Source of the DNA: Actinoplanes aureus
GTDB taxonomy: Bacteria; Actinomycetota; Actinomycetes; Mycobacteriales; Micromonosporaceae
Assembly: GCF_015704865.1 (NCBI RefSeq)
Contig: NZ_JADQTO010000005.1
Location: forward strand, 106,681-170,680
Direction of reading: 5' to 3'
Length of the DNA stretch: 64,000 bases
Part shown: positions 1 to 7,805 of the stretch, one piece after another
Position numbering within the stretch: the stretch's first letter is position 1
Layout: each line of letters begins with the position of its first letter
Position numbers and translations under genes: made by a program
The notes under the pieces: model-generated
What the model was told of the DNA's origin: nothing
What the model saw: the letters and a program-made list of their open reading frames with translations, nothing else
Databases searched by the model: none

Positions 1-315
1 CGCGACGTCCGGGAACATCGGCAGGTAGTCGCTGAGCCCGAGCGTGTCGAACAGCCGTCTCAGGAAACCGGAGGGCGCGGCCAGGCGGACCCAGCCGCCG
101 CGCTCGGTGGCCCGGCCGTGTGCGGTGACGAGGACCCCGACACCCATCGAGTCACAGAAGTCGAGGCCGGAGACGTCCACCACGACACGTGGTGACGGAC
201 GCTCGACGAGGCGGCCGAGATTGGCTTTGAGGGCGGGCGCGGTGTCGATGTCCAGCGAGCCGCGCAGGACGAGAACGGCCGTGTTGGGTGGATGGTGCGC
301 GACCGAGACCTGCAT
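1..315 (-). CDS. STAS-domain anti-sigma factor antagonist (3' end outside window)
   Basis: At least 105 residues, beginning MQVSVAHHPPNTAVLVLRGS and running off the left edge. The pattern fits the STAS fold: an initial beta strand, a helix after DIDTAPALKANL, then VVDVSGLDFCDSMGVGVL. The serine in FCDSMG occupies the site that SpoIIAA-type antagonists have phosphorylated by their anti-sigma kinase. The likely role is partner switching with an RsbW-like kinase in the cytoplasm. It lies 170 bp downstream of zwf on the same strand, separated by a strong hairpin, so it is probably transcribed alone. The partner kinase and sigma factor are not visible. Confidence 0.85.
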   Translation of the reverse strand, partial: MQVSVAHHPPNTAVLVLRGSLDIDTAPALKANLGRLVERPSPRVVVDVSGLDFCDSMGVGVLVTAHGRATERGGWVRLAAPSGFLRRLFDTLGLSDYLPMFPDVA

Positions 316-365
316 AGGCGTGTCTTTCCGGTGGGGAGCGGGGCGGGCTTGAAGTCAACCCTAAG

Positions 366-405
366 CGAGCGCGGCCATCGTCGCAGGCGACGATGGCCGC
401 GCTCG
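366..405 (-). terminator. 18-bp perfect hairpin downstream of zwf
   Basis: The arms 366-383 and 388-405 are perfectly complementary over 18 bp with a 4-nt loop. It lies 80 nt beyond the zwf stop and 51 nt before the STAS start, all on the minus strand, so it probably ends zwf transcripts. There is no U tract, which is common for actinobacterial terminators. Confidence 0.7.
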
Positions 406-449
406 TGTCGTTGCCGTGGTCGGGGCTGGGCTCGTGTCGTTGCCATGGT
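401..449. repeat. 20-nt direct repeat, 19/20 identical
   Basis: The 20-mer at 401-420 recurs at 430-449 with one difference (G versus A). The first copy overlaps the outer arm of the hairpin at 366-405. Both lie in the gap between zwf and the STAS gene. No function is evident. Confidence 0.6.
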
Positions 450-484
450 GGGGTGTGTACGGCCAGTTGCGGTGGGCAGCGGCC

Positions 485-1981
485 TCAGGCGGCCGAGTTG
501 CGCCAGCGGCGGCCGTGGCGGCCGATCAGCCGGTCGGCGTCGGTCGGGCCCCAGGACGCCGCCTCGTAGGTCGGGATCGGCGAGTTGTCCCGGTCCCAGT
601 GCTCGATGATCGGGTCGACGATCCGCCAGCACTGCTGCACCTCGTCGCTGCGGATGAAGAGCGACGCGTCACCGATCAGCGCGTCCAGCAGCAGCCGCTC
701 GTAGGCTTCCGGCGACTCCTCGGCGAACGTCGACTCGTACGAGAAGTCCATGCTCGCCGTGCGCACCCGGAACGAGTGACCGGGCACCTTGGCGCCGAAG
801 CGCAGCGAGATGCCCTCGTTGGGCTGGATCCGCAGGATCAGCGCGTCGGCTTCCAGGCCGGTGAGCTGGTCGTTCGGGATCGGCAGGTGCGGCGGCCGCT
901 GGAACTGCAGCGCCACCTCGGTGAGCCGGGCCGGCAGGCGCTTGCCGGTGCGCACGTAGAACGGCACACCCGCCCAGCGCCAGTTGTCCACGTTCAGCCG
1001 CATCGCCGCGTACGTCTCGGTCCGCGACAGCGGGTCGACGCCGACCTCCTCGCGGTACCCGGCCATCAGCTCCTCGCGGGTGCCGCCCCGGGTGTACTGC
1101 CCGCGGACCGCCGCCTCGGCGATGTCCCGGTCGGTGGGGAGCCGGATCGCCTGGAGCAGCTTCACCTTCTCGTTGCGCAGCCCCTCGGCGCCGAACGAGG
1201 CGGGCGGCTCCATCAGCGCGAGCGCGAGCACCTGGAGCACGTGGTTCTGCACGATGTCGCGCATCGCGCCGGCGTTCTCGTAGAAGCCGCCGCGGGTGCC
1301 GACGCCGAGCGTCTCGGCCACGGTGATCTGCACGTGGTCGACCCAGGACCGGTCCCAGATCGGCTGGAAGATCGAGTTGGCGAAGCGCAGCGCCAGGACG
1401 TTCTGAACGGTGTCCTTGCCCAGGTAGTGGTCGATCCGGAAGACCTGCGGCTCGTCGAACGCGCTGTGCACGACGGCGTCCAGCTCGCGGGCGGTGGCCA
1501 GGTTCCGCCCGTACGGCTTCTCGATGACCAGGCGGGAGAAGGAACCCTCCCGCTCCTGGTTGAGCCCGGCGCCGGCCAGCCCGTTGATCACCGGCTCGAA
1601 GGCGCCGGCCGGAGTGGACAGGTAGAACAGCCGGTTGCCGGAGGTGCCCCGCTGGGCGTCCAGCTCGTCGAGGGTCTCGCTCAGCCGCTTGTAGGTCTCC
1701 GGGTCGTCGTAGCCGCCGGCCACGTACCGGACGCCGCCCTGCAGCTGGCGCTTGCCGGCCAGACCGCGGCCACCGAGCGCGCTCTCCGCGAACTGCTCGT
1801 CGCTCATCGGCGTCCGGGCGACGCCGACCAGGGCGAACTCGTCCGGCAGCCGGTTGTGCCGGGCCAGGCTCTCGACCGCCGGGAGCAGCTTGCGCCGGGT
1901 CAGGTCGCCCGAGGCGCCGAAGATCACCAGCGTGGCTGGCGGGGCGCTGCGCTCCTGGATGAGCTGAGGTACCTGGTCCAT
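485..1981 (-). CDS. zwf: glucose-6-phosphate 1-dehydrogenase
   Basis: 498 aa, normal for the family. Zwf oxidises glucose-6-phosphate to 6-phosphogluconolactone with NADP+ in the oxidative pentose phosphate pathway. The N-terminal nucleotide-binding motif VIFGASGDLTRRKLLPA and the active-site stretch RIDHYLGKDTVQN (the family norm has E where D is here) are intact. The ATG at 1981 is chosen because GGAGGA lies just upstream and the protein then begins MDQVPQLIQERS. An upstream extension to 2119 is open but has no family character. Unlike many actinobacteria, no tal, opcA, gnd or pgl gene flanks it, so it may be a second zwf copy. Confidence 0.95.
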   Translation of the reverse strand: MDQVPQLIQERSAPPATLVIFGASGDLTRRKLLPAVESLARHNRLPDEFALVGVARTPMSDEQFAESALGGRGLAGKRQLQGGVRYVAGGYDDPETYKRLSETLDELDAQRGTSGNRLFYLSTPAGAFEPVINGLAGAGLNQEREGSFSRLVIEKPYGRNLATARELDAVVHSAFDEPQVFRIDHYLGKDTVQNVLALRFANSIFQPIWDRSWVDHVQITVAETLGVGTRGGFYENAGAMRDIVQNHVLQVLALALMEPPASFGAEGLRNEKVKLLQAIRLPTDRDIAEAAVRGQYTRGGTREELMAGYREEVGVDPLSRTETYAAMRLNVDNWRWAGVPFYVRTGKRLPARLTEVALQFQRPPHLPIPNDQLTGLEADALILRIQPNEGISLRFGAKVPGHSFRVRTASMDFSYESTFAEESPEAYERLLLDALIGDASLFIRSDEVQQCWRIVDPIIEHWDRDNSPIPTYEAASWGPTDADRLIGRHGRRWRNSAA

Positions 1982-2172
1982 TTCCGCGTGTCCTCCGACC
2001 GGTTCGATGCCGTCCGTCTGAACCTTACGCAGACCGGCCCTTGAGCGGTTCACCCGCTTCCTGGAAAGCGGGACGAAGTGGCGGTGAACACGTCCATACG
2101 TCGATGCAACCCGGGCCATAGCGAAAAAAGTGGCAAAATGGTGCAGAAGGTCTGGCTATCGAGGGGGACCCC

Positions 2173-3111
2173 GTGAAGTACCGGCTTGTGACCCGCAGCG
2201 ACTTCGACGGCCTGGTCTGTGCCGTGCTGCTGCGTCACCTGGACATGATCGACGACATCATGTTCGTCCACCCGAAGGACGTGCAGGACGGCGTCGTCGA
2301 GGTGACCGACCGGGACATCCTCACCAACCTCCCCTACGACGCCCGCGCCTACCAGGTCTACGACCACCACCACTCGGAGACGCTGCGCAACGAGGGCGAC
2401 CGGGACAATCACGTCATCGACGCCGATGCGCCGTCGGCGGCCCGGGTCATCTACGAGCACTTCGGGGGCAAGGCCCGGTTTCCGCAGGTCTCCGACGACC
2501 TGATGCGCGCCGTCGATCAGGCCGACTCGGCGGACTACACGCTCACCGACATCCTCAGCCCGACCGGATGGACGCTGCTCAACTTCCTGATGGACAGCCG
2601 GACCGGACTGGGCCGGTTCCGCAACTTCCGGATCTCCAACTACCAGCTGATGATGAAGCTCATCGACGCGTGCATCCAGATACAGGACGTGCACGACATC
2701 CTCGCCCTGCCCGACGTGGCGGAACGCGCCCAGCTCTTCCACGACTGCTCGGCCCGCTTCGTGGAGCAGCTGCACCGGGTCTGCCGGCTGGACGGCGACG
2801 TGGTCATTGTGGACCTGCGCGACGAGGACGTCATCGAGGCGGGCAACCGGTTCATGGTCTACGCGCTCTTCCCGGAGGCCCGCGTCTCGGTGCACATCAT
2901 CTGGGGCCGGCAGAAGCTGAACACCGTCTTCGCCTGCGGCAAGTCGATCCTGGACCGCAGCTCTCCGGTGGACATCGGTGAGGTGATGCTGCGCTACGGC
3001 GGCGGCGGTCACCTCGCGGCCGGCACCTGCCAGGTCCCGCACGACGAGTCGGACCGTGTGCAACAGGAGATCATCGACGCGCTGCGTACCGAACGGGTCG
3101 TGCCGGTCTGA
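2173..3111 (+). CDS. DHH-family phosphoesterase
   Basis: 312 aa. The N-terminus MKYRLVTRSDFDGLVCAVLL carries the DFDG metal motif, followed by VYDHHHSE, which contains the DHH signature. The C-terminus has the DHHA1-type motif RYGGGGHLAAGTCQV. The family hydrolyses phosphodiester or phosphoanhydride bonds (exopolyphosphatase or oligonucleotide phosphatase, NrnA-like) using Mn2+. The exact substrate cannot be read from sequence. The GTG start follows GAGGGGGA. The gene diverges from zwf and is followed at once by a hairpin terminator, so it is likely monocistronic. Confidence 0.85.
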   Translation: MKYRLVTRSDFDGLVCAVLLRHLDMIDDIMFVHPKDVQDGVVEVTDRDILTNLPYDARAYQVYDHHHSETLRNEGDRDNHVIDADAPSAARVIYEHFGGKARFPQVSDDLMRAVDQADSADYTLTDILSPTGWTLLNFLMDSRTGLGRFRNFRISNYQLMMKLIDACIQIQDVHDILALPDVAERAQLFHDCSARFVEQLHRVCRLDGDVVIVDLRDEDVIEAGNRFMVYALFPEARVSVHIIWGRQKLNTVFACGKSILDRSSPVDIGEVMLRYGGGGHLAAGTCQVPHDESDRVQQEIIDALRTERVVPV

Positions 3112-3113
3112 GA

Positions 3114-3141
3114 GGCGGGCGGAGATCTCTCCCCGCCCGCC
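3114..3141 (+). terminator. hairpin terminator after the DHH gene
   Basis: The arms ggcgggcgg (3114-3122) and ccgcccgcc (3133-3141) form a 9-bp GC stem. It starts 3 nt after the DHH stop codon. A second 8-bp hairpin (3219-3226/3233-3240) follows in the gap before the convergent gene and could terminate either strand. Confidence 0.65.
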
Positions 3142-3307
3142 CCACACGCGGATCATGGGCCTTGCCCGGGGCCCCACCCGCCGGTCGTGGTCAGCGCCCC
3201 ACGCGCCTCCCACGACGTCCTCACGCCCACCCGCGTGAGGTGAGGGTCGTTCGTCGTGAACGATCCCCATTTCCCGTTGCAGGACCCGGCCTGCGTGGGA
3301 GTCTCTG

Positions 3308-4120
3308 TCAGCCCTTGTAGCTCCACTTGCTGTCGCCGCTGCCGGCGGCGACGGGCTCCTTGTCGTCGTCCTGCGACTCGTCCTCGCCCGGCTCCTCGTC
3401 CGGCTCCTCCTCGGTGGCCCGGTGCCGGTTGCGCAGCACCACCCAGCCGGCGCCGAGCAGGGCCAGCACGGCCACCACCCAGCCGGAGACGGAGAGCACC
3501 GAGGGGCCGGAGTCCGCGTCGTTCACGATCTTGTCGAACGCGGCCTGTTCACCCGGGGTGAGCCCGCCGGAGGACGTATCGCCGCCGCCACCGTGGTGGG
3601 TGGGCGCCGCGCCGTTCGACGGGGTCAGCGACAGCGTGGCCGCCATGGCCGGGCCGGCCTTGCCGTCGGCGTACCTGGTCTCCACCGGGAACCGCAGGCT
3701 GCTCAGCATCGGCAGCGGGCCGACCGCGACACCGAGATCGGTGGCCTGGCCGGGCGCGAGCGTCTTGCCGACCGCGATCCAGGTGACGGCACTCGGCGCC
3801 TTGGTGACGGGCGTGCCGTTGTGGATGGAGGTCAGCGGCTTGCTGAGATCCTGCCACTCGATCTTCGGCGCCCAGCTGTCCACCGAGAGCGGGTAGACCT
3901 CGGCGATCGGGCTGTCCGCCGGAATCCGCAGGGTCACCTCGCTCACCGGCGCGGTGCCGGAATTGGTCACGTGGAAGTACAGGTTCGCCCCGCTGCCCTG
4001 TGCCGCGCTCGCCGGACTCACCGTCACATCGGCCGCGGCCGGGCCGGCGGCGACGAACACTCCGGCAGCGGTCACAGCGGCCAGCACGCCCGCGCGGCGG
4101 GCCATCCCCAGAAGCCTCAC
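3308..4120 (-). CDS. YcnI-like (DUF1775) membrane-anchored protein lacking the N-terminal histidine
   Basis: 270 aa. A signal peptide (residues 1-30, ending AAGPAAA) precedes a domain starting DVTVSPASAAQGSGANLYF. That matches the YcnI/DUF1775 opening, which is normally A-HVTVSP. It continues with SEVTLRIPADSPIAEVYPL and GWVVAVLALLGAGWVVLRN, a C-terminal TM helix, and ends in an acidic tail. YcnI proteins bind copper through the mature N-terminal His together with a Trp. Here that His is Asp, so copper binding in the known mode is unlikely. It is not next to CopC/CopD or SCO1 genes, which often flank ycnI. The extracellular location is inferred from the signal and anchor. Confidence 0.7.
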   Translation of the reverse strand: MRLLGMARRAGVLAAVTAAGVFVAAGPAAADVTVSPASAAQGSGANLYFHVTNSGTAPVSEVTLRIPADSPIAEVYPLSVDSWAPKIEWQDLSKPLTSIHNGTPVTKAPSAVTWIAVGKTLAPGQATDLGVAVGPLPMLSSLRFPVETRYADGKAGPAMAATLSLTPSNGAAPTHHGGGGDTSSGGLTPGEQAAFDKIVNDADSGPSVLSVSGWVVAVLALLGAGWVVLRNRHRATEEEPDEEPGEDESQDDDKEPVAAGSGDSKWSYKG

Positions 4121-4198
4121 GGGATGTAGTTCGGATCACGGGCCCCGATGGTTCAACCCGATCGCAGAACTTTTTCGCGGTCATTGGATGATGAGCGG

Positions 4199-4411
4199 AT
4201 GCGAGACGTGCCGATCGACGGCGACATGATCCGGCTGGGCCAGTTCCTCAAGCTGGCCGACCTCATCGAGACGGGCGGCGAGGCCAAGATCCTCATCGCC
4301 TCCGGCGACGTGACCGTGAACGGCGAGGTCGACCTGCGGCGCGGCCGCCAGCTGCACCCCGGCGACGTGGTCGAGGTGCTCGGGCGTACGGCGCGGGTGG
4401 TGGCCGAGTAG
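4199..4411 (+). CDS. small S4-domain RNA-binding protein
   Basis: 70 aa from ATG 4199 (MRDVPIDGDMIRLGQFLKLA). The whole protein is one S4 fold: IRLGQFLKLADLIETGGEAK, then VTVNGEVDLRRGRQLHPGD and a final VVEVLGR strand. This is the YaaA/RqcP-like class, which binds structured RNA, in characterised cases on the ribosome. An in-frame ATG at 4148 would add 17 residues without domain character, so the shorter start is preferred. It diverges from the YcnI-like gene. Confidence 0.8.
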   Translation: MRDVPIDGDMIRLGQFLKLADLIETGGEAKILIASGDVTVNGEVDLRRGRQLHPGDVVEVLGRTARVVAE

Positions 4412-4487
4412 CACCTGGCGGCACACTTTCGACGGGAAAGTCGGGCACGGTCGGAACCGGGGTGCGGGCCGCGTCGTCGTACCGGTT

Positions 4488-5369
4488 ATGACCCGAACCC
4501 GAGGGCTGCTTACCGCCGCAGCCATCCCCATTCTGCTGCTGGGCGCCTGCGCCCGGCCCGGTACGGCCGCCGGGGCCGGAGACGCCGGCGCCGGCGAACC
4601 GGTCACCGAGAGCGCCGCCGTCCCCACCCCGGACGCGGACGATCTCGCGCTGCGTGTCGAATACCGCGGCGGTTTCGTGCCACCGGACTACCTCCTCGGC
4701 CGCCTCCCGCTGGTCTCCGTCTACACCGACGGCCGGGTGATCACCGACGGCCCGGTGCCGCTGATCGCGCCCGGACCGGCCCTGCCGAATCTCCAGGTGC
4801 AGCAGATCTCCCCCGCCGAGGTCAGGAAGCTGACCGCCGACGCGGTCGCCGCGGGGGTGAGGTCCGGCGCCGACTTCGGTGTGCCCGGCGTCGCCGACGT
4901 GCCGGACACCCGGATCACCGTGAACACCGGCTACGGCACCCAGACCGTGTCGGTCAACGCGTTGCGGGAGGCACAGTCCGACGATCCGTCGCTGAGCGCG
5001 GCGCAGAAGGCGGCGCGCAAGAAGCTGGCGGCGTTCGTCGACCGGCTGACCGCCCTGAAAGCCGCCTCGCAGCCGTACCGGCCGGACGAGGTGGCGGCCC
5101 TCGCCGGCCCGTACACCGATCCCGGGGACGGCCTCGGCGGCAAGCCGGTGGACTGGCCCGGCCCGGCGCTGCCCGGCGAGGCGCTGAACCCGGCGCTGGA
5201 CATCCACTGCGTCAGCGCGACCGGCGCGCTCAAGGACGCCGTCTGGGCGGCCGCGGAGAAGGCGAACCAGCAGACCCCGTGGGTCTCCGGCGGCAAGCAG
5301 TGGCGGGTCATGTTCCGGCCGCTGCTGCCCGACGAGTCCGGCTGCGCCGCGCTGCGGAGCGCCGGATGA
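4488..5369 (+). CDS. predicted lipoprotein, function unknown
   Basis: 293 aa. The N-terminus MTRTRGLLTAAAIPILLLGA is followed by Cys in a lipobox (LLGAC), so the mature protein should be lipid-anchored outside the membrane. After an Ala/Gly/Thr-rich linker the body has LALRVEYRGGFVPPDYLLGR, PLVSVYTDGRVITDG and a long helix rich in Ala/Lys near residues 160-185. Two Cys near the C-terminus (IHCVSATG and SGCAALRSAG) could form a disulfide. I do not recognise the family beyond secreted actinobacterial hypothetical. It overlaps a 54-codon ORF by 4 nt. Confidence 0.75.
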   Translation: MTRTRGLLTAAAIPILLLGACARPGTAAGAGDAGAGEPVTESAAVPTPDADDLALRVEYRGGFVPPDYLLGRLPLVSVYTDGRVITDGPVPLIAPGPALPNLQVQQISPAEVRKLTADAVAAGVRSGADFGVPGVADVPDTRITVNTGYGTQTVSVNALREAQSDDPSLSAAQKAARKKLAAFVDRLTALKAASQPYRPDEVAALAGPYTDPGDGLGGKPVDWPGPALPGEALNPALDIHCVSATGALKDAVWAAAEKANQQTPWVSGGKQWRVMFRPLLPDESGCAALRSAG

Positions 5370-5530
5370 GTCCGTTCGACGACCCGTTCGACTTCGGCGG
5401 GGCGGGCGACTCCGGCGACGCCGGCGGCGGGCCGGGGCCTGCGGAACCCGTACTGATCCGCCCGCTCTGCCGGTCGCGCAGCACCGTCGCACGCACCCGT
5501 CCACGCCGGCGCGGCGAACCGCCGCGCTGA
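5366..5530 (+). CDS. 54-aa ORF coupled to the lipoprotein gene
   Basis: It starts at an ATG overlapping the lipoprotein stop (ATGA) and encodes MSPFDDPFDFGGAGDSGDAG, a Gly/Pro stretch, and an Arg-rich end. The overlap is the only argument that it is translated; composition is low-complexity and no family is recognised. Confidence 0.4.
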   Translation: MSPFDDPFDFGGAGDSGDAGGGPGPAEPVLIRPLCRSRSTVARTRPRRRGEPPR

Positions 5531-5609
5531 ACCGGCCGCCGGGGCCCCGGGGGAGGCCCGGGGGCGGGGCCCGGAAACAGGCGGGCCCCCCCGCCGCCCC
5601 CACCCGGCC

Positions 5610-5641
5610 GCCGGCGCCGCGGGGACGTCCGCGGCGCCGGC
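5610..5641. terminator. bidirectional hairpin between convergent genes
   Basis: A 13-bp perfect stem (5610-5622 with 5629-5641) and a 6-nt loop. It lies between the stop of the 54-aa ORF and the stop of the AAC(2') gene on the opposite strand, 4 nt from the latter. Confidence 0.7.
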
Positions 5642-5645
5642 CCGG

Positions 5646-6203
5646 TCACCAGACGTCGCCCTCGCGCCAGTCGCAGATCAGGGTCCCGGTGACATTGAGC
5701 GCCGCGCCGCCCGGCACCTCCCGCACGAACGTGCTGTCGTCGTCCTCCTCGGTACGGGTCACCCCGGACGGCGCGAGCACGGCCGTCGCTCCCCGCCACG
5801 GCGTCCACCCGCGGGCCAGGTAGAGCCCGCGCCCCTCGTCGGAGGTGGAGAGCGCACCCAGCTGGTAGCCGCCGTCGATCAGCCGCTCCGCCGCGGCCAT
5901 CACCGCCGAGCCCAGCCCGCGCCGCTGCCGGTCCGGGCGCACCGCCACCGCCTCGACATAGCCGCAGCGCCACGACCGTCCCCCGTGCAGGAACCGCCGC
6001 TGCACCACCGAGCCGTGCGCGACCGGCACACCGTCCTCGCTGACCAGCAGGTGCGCACCGCCGAGCGCGTGATCCCAGTCCTCGTCGCCGAACTCATCGT
6101 CGAACGCCACGTCCAGCAGCCGCCGGATCACCGCCAGCTCGGCATCGGTCAGGTCGGCCGTCAGCACCGTACGCACCGCAGTCACCGGAACAGCTTGCCG
6201 CAT
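5646..6203 (-). CDS. aac(2')-I: aminoglycoside 2'-N-acetyltransferase, AAC(2')-I family
   Basis: 185 aa, close to the 181-aa mycobacterial AAC(2')-Ic. It shares the family's diagnostic runs: HALGGAHLLV, SVVQRRFLHGGRSWRCGYVE, the acetyl-CoA loop VRPDRQRRGLGSAV, YQLGALSTS, RGWTPWRGATAVLAPSG, and the C-terminal CDWREGDVW. Enzymes of this family transfer acetyl from acetyl-CoA to the 2'-amino group of gentamicin/tobramycin-type aminoglycosides. Mycobacterial members are chromosomal, and their native role is debated. The ATG at 6203 gives MRQAVPVTAVRTVLTADLTD; upstream in-frame sequence lacks homology. No antibiotic biosynthesis genes are adjacent. Confidence 0.9.
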   Translation of the reverse strand: MRQAVPVTAVRTVLTADLTDAELAVIRRLLDVAFDDEFGDEDWDHALGGAHLLVSEDGVPVAHGSVVQRRFLHGGRSWRCGYVEAVAVRPDRQRRGLGSAVMAAAERLIDGGYQLGALSTSDEGRGLYLARGWTPWRGATAVLAPSGVTRTEEDDDSTFVREVPGGAALNVTGTLICDWREGDVW

Positions 6204-6341
6204 CGGTGAGTCGTACGTGGACGACAGGCGTATTGACCCATGATCCAGTCCCCGGCTAGCGTCGGCCACCTGGGGAGACATGGCACGCGCCGGGGGAGGG
6301 CCGATGTCCGCGGAGCCGAGCGTCCACCGTGCGCCTCGCGG

Positions 6342-6725
6342 ATGCCGGTGCCGGTGATCAGCCAGGACGACTTCATCTGGTTCACCAGCCAGGCCGCGCG
6401 GGTCTACCAGGTCTCCGAGCACGCCATCGCGGAGGCGGCGGCCCGGCTGGAGCCCTCCGGCCACCGGCGGCACGCCCAGGAGATCTGCGAGCTGCACATC
6501 GCGCTGATCAACGTGGCGGCCGCGCACCAGTGGTGCCGGGCCGGTTGCGAGACCTGCGTGGCGATCCGCGAGTCGATCACGGTGGCGATGGCGGTGCTGC
6601 GCACCGAGGTGGACAGCCAGCTCGAGCAGATGATCGACGGACCGGCGCGCGGCGTCGCGCTACCCACGGCGGCTTCCTGGCAGCGGCCCGCGGCGGGCGC
6701 GGTCTACCGCAGCGAGAACCCGTAG
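6342..6725 (+). CDS. hypothetical protein with a CX3CX2C motif
   Basis: About 127 aa from ATG 6342 (MPVPVISQDDFIWFTSQAAR); an in-frame ATG at 6240 is also possible but its extension is Arg/Gly-rich and unlikely. The middle is helical and ends in HQWCRAGCETCVAIRES, three Cys with CX3CX2C spacing that could bind metal or form a disulfide. A second helix rich in Ala/Val follows. No signal peptide or TM segment is seen. Family not recognised. Confidence 0.6.
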   Translation: MPVPVISQDDFIWFTSQAARVYQVSEHAIAEAAARLEPSGHRRHAQEICELHIALINVAAAHQWCRAGCETCVAIRESITVAMAVLRTEVDSQLEQMIDGPARGVALPTAASWQRPAAGAVYRSENP

Positions 6726-6815
6726 CGGCCGGCCCTGGCCGGCGGCGAGCGGGGGGTGCGCATTCCGGTATCGCGGTCGGTGTACGCAAACGGTGCAGGG
6801 GTATGGCCCTGTGTC

Positions 6816-7472
6816 ATGAGATTGATCGCTTCTGCGGTGCTCCTGGCGCTCGGCGTCCGCCTCGTGCGGTCCCGCCATCGCCGCGCCTTACACCCGGCGG
6901 GACGGTCGTTCACCGGCGAGCTCGAGGTGTGGGGCCTGTCGCCGGGAACCGGATCGGCGTTGCTCGACCGTCCCGGCCGGCGGGCCGTGACCGTGCGGAT
7001 CTCCAAGGGCGCCGGCACCCGGCGCGACCGGCCGGACGTGCTCGGCCTGGCGATCCGCGCCGACGGGACGGACCTGCTGCTGTCCACGGCCGGCACCGGC
7101 CGCCTGACCAGGCATTTTCCGATGCCGCGGCGCGCCTTCGGCACCCACTACGGCACGATCACCTCGTACCGTACGGGTGACGGCCGCAAGATCTATCTGT
7201 CGGCGGGTCCCGACCGGGACGCCGCGCCGCTGGGCCGGACCCTCGACTCGGTCGCGGCCGCCGCCTCCACCGGGCGGGCCGGGCTCCTGCTCTACGCCGG
7301 CCCGCGGGAGTTCGGCCGGGTACGGTTCGGCGCCGCCCTGTCACCCGCCGCGGACGCGGCCCTCGCCTTCGACCCGGTACGCAACCGGGGCGCTGACCTG
7401 TACCCGATCGGCGTCATCCAGGGCGTGCGGGCCGTCGCCTACCGGCTCAGCCGGCAGTGGCGCGGAGCCTGA
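6816..7472 (+). CDS. conserved hypothetical, possibly catalase-fold-like
   Basis: 218 aa from ATG 6816 (MRLIASAVLLALGVRLVRSR); an alternative ATG at 6756 adds 20 residues. A short hydrophobic N-terminus precedes RSFTGELEVWGLSPGTGSAL, VTVRISKGAGTRRDRPDVLG and LAIRADGTDLLLSTAG. This strand pattern, sharing the motif of actinobacterial catalase-like small proteins (a 'PD-LG-AIR' segment), suggests the heme-catalase superfamily beta barrel. I see no convincing heme Tyr motif, so enzyme activity is not claimed. Confidence 0.6.
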   Translation: MRLIASAVLLALGVRLVRSRHRRALHPAGRSFTGELEVWGLSPGTGSALLDRPGRRAVTVRISKGAGTRRDRPDVLGLAIRADGTDLLLSTAGTGRLTRHFPMPRRAFGTHYGTITSYRTGDGRKIYLSAGPDRDAAPLGRTLDSVAAAASTGRAGLLLYAGPREFGRVRFGAALSPAADAALAFDPVRNRGADLYPIGVIQGVRAVAYRLSRQWRGA

Positions 7473-7481
7473 GACGGCGGA

Positions 7482-7805
7482 TCAGGCCGCGTGGCCGGTC
7501 TGCGCCGCGTGCGCGATGGCTCTGCGCAGCACGGCCACCGACACCGTCAGATCGCCGGCCATGTCGGTCAGCCCCAGCTCGATCCACTCCCGGACCAGCT
7601 GCGAGTACGGCACGCCGGCCTGATCGGCGGCGGCCCGGACCCGCTGGGCGAGCGCCGGCGGCACCCGTACCCCCAGCGGCACCATCGGCTCGGTCTCCGG
7701 GACCGGCGGCAGCGCCACGCTCCTGGACTCGTCGTAGGTGACCTGCCCGGCGGCGAATGCCGCGGCCGCCGCGCCGAGTTGCTCGTCGGAATACCGCTGG
7801 GTCAT
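7482..7805 (-). CDS. antitoxin-like protein (downstream partner of BrnT-like toxin)
   Basis: 107 aa from ATG 7805 (MTQRYSDEQLGAAAAAFAAG). The C-terminal half, VRVPPALAQRVRAAADQAGV then YSQLVREWIELGL, has the strand-helix-helix look of a ribbon-helix-helix DNA-binding domain. The ATG overlaps the stop of the upstream toxin gene by 4 nt, so the pair is translationally coupled in toxin-first order, as in BrnTA modules. By analogy it should neutralise the toxin and autoregulate the operon. Confidence 0.75.
   Translation of the reverse strand: MTQRYSDEQLGAAAAAFAAGQVTYDESRSVALPPVPETEPMVPLGVRVPPALAQRVRAAADQAGVPYSQLVREWIELGLTDMAGDLTVSVAVLRRAIAHAAQTGHAA

Noticed and set aside
416..2044. 542-codon plus-strand frame opposite zwf
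   Set aside because: It is a shadow of zwf created by GC bias: the product is His/Arg/Val-rich with no domain, while the minus frame is a full G6PD.
5530..5645. G/C-rich stretch as a second assembly artefact
   Set aside because: It contains a perfect 13-bp hairpin between convergent stops and no long homopolymer comparable with the tail at 63925.
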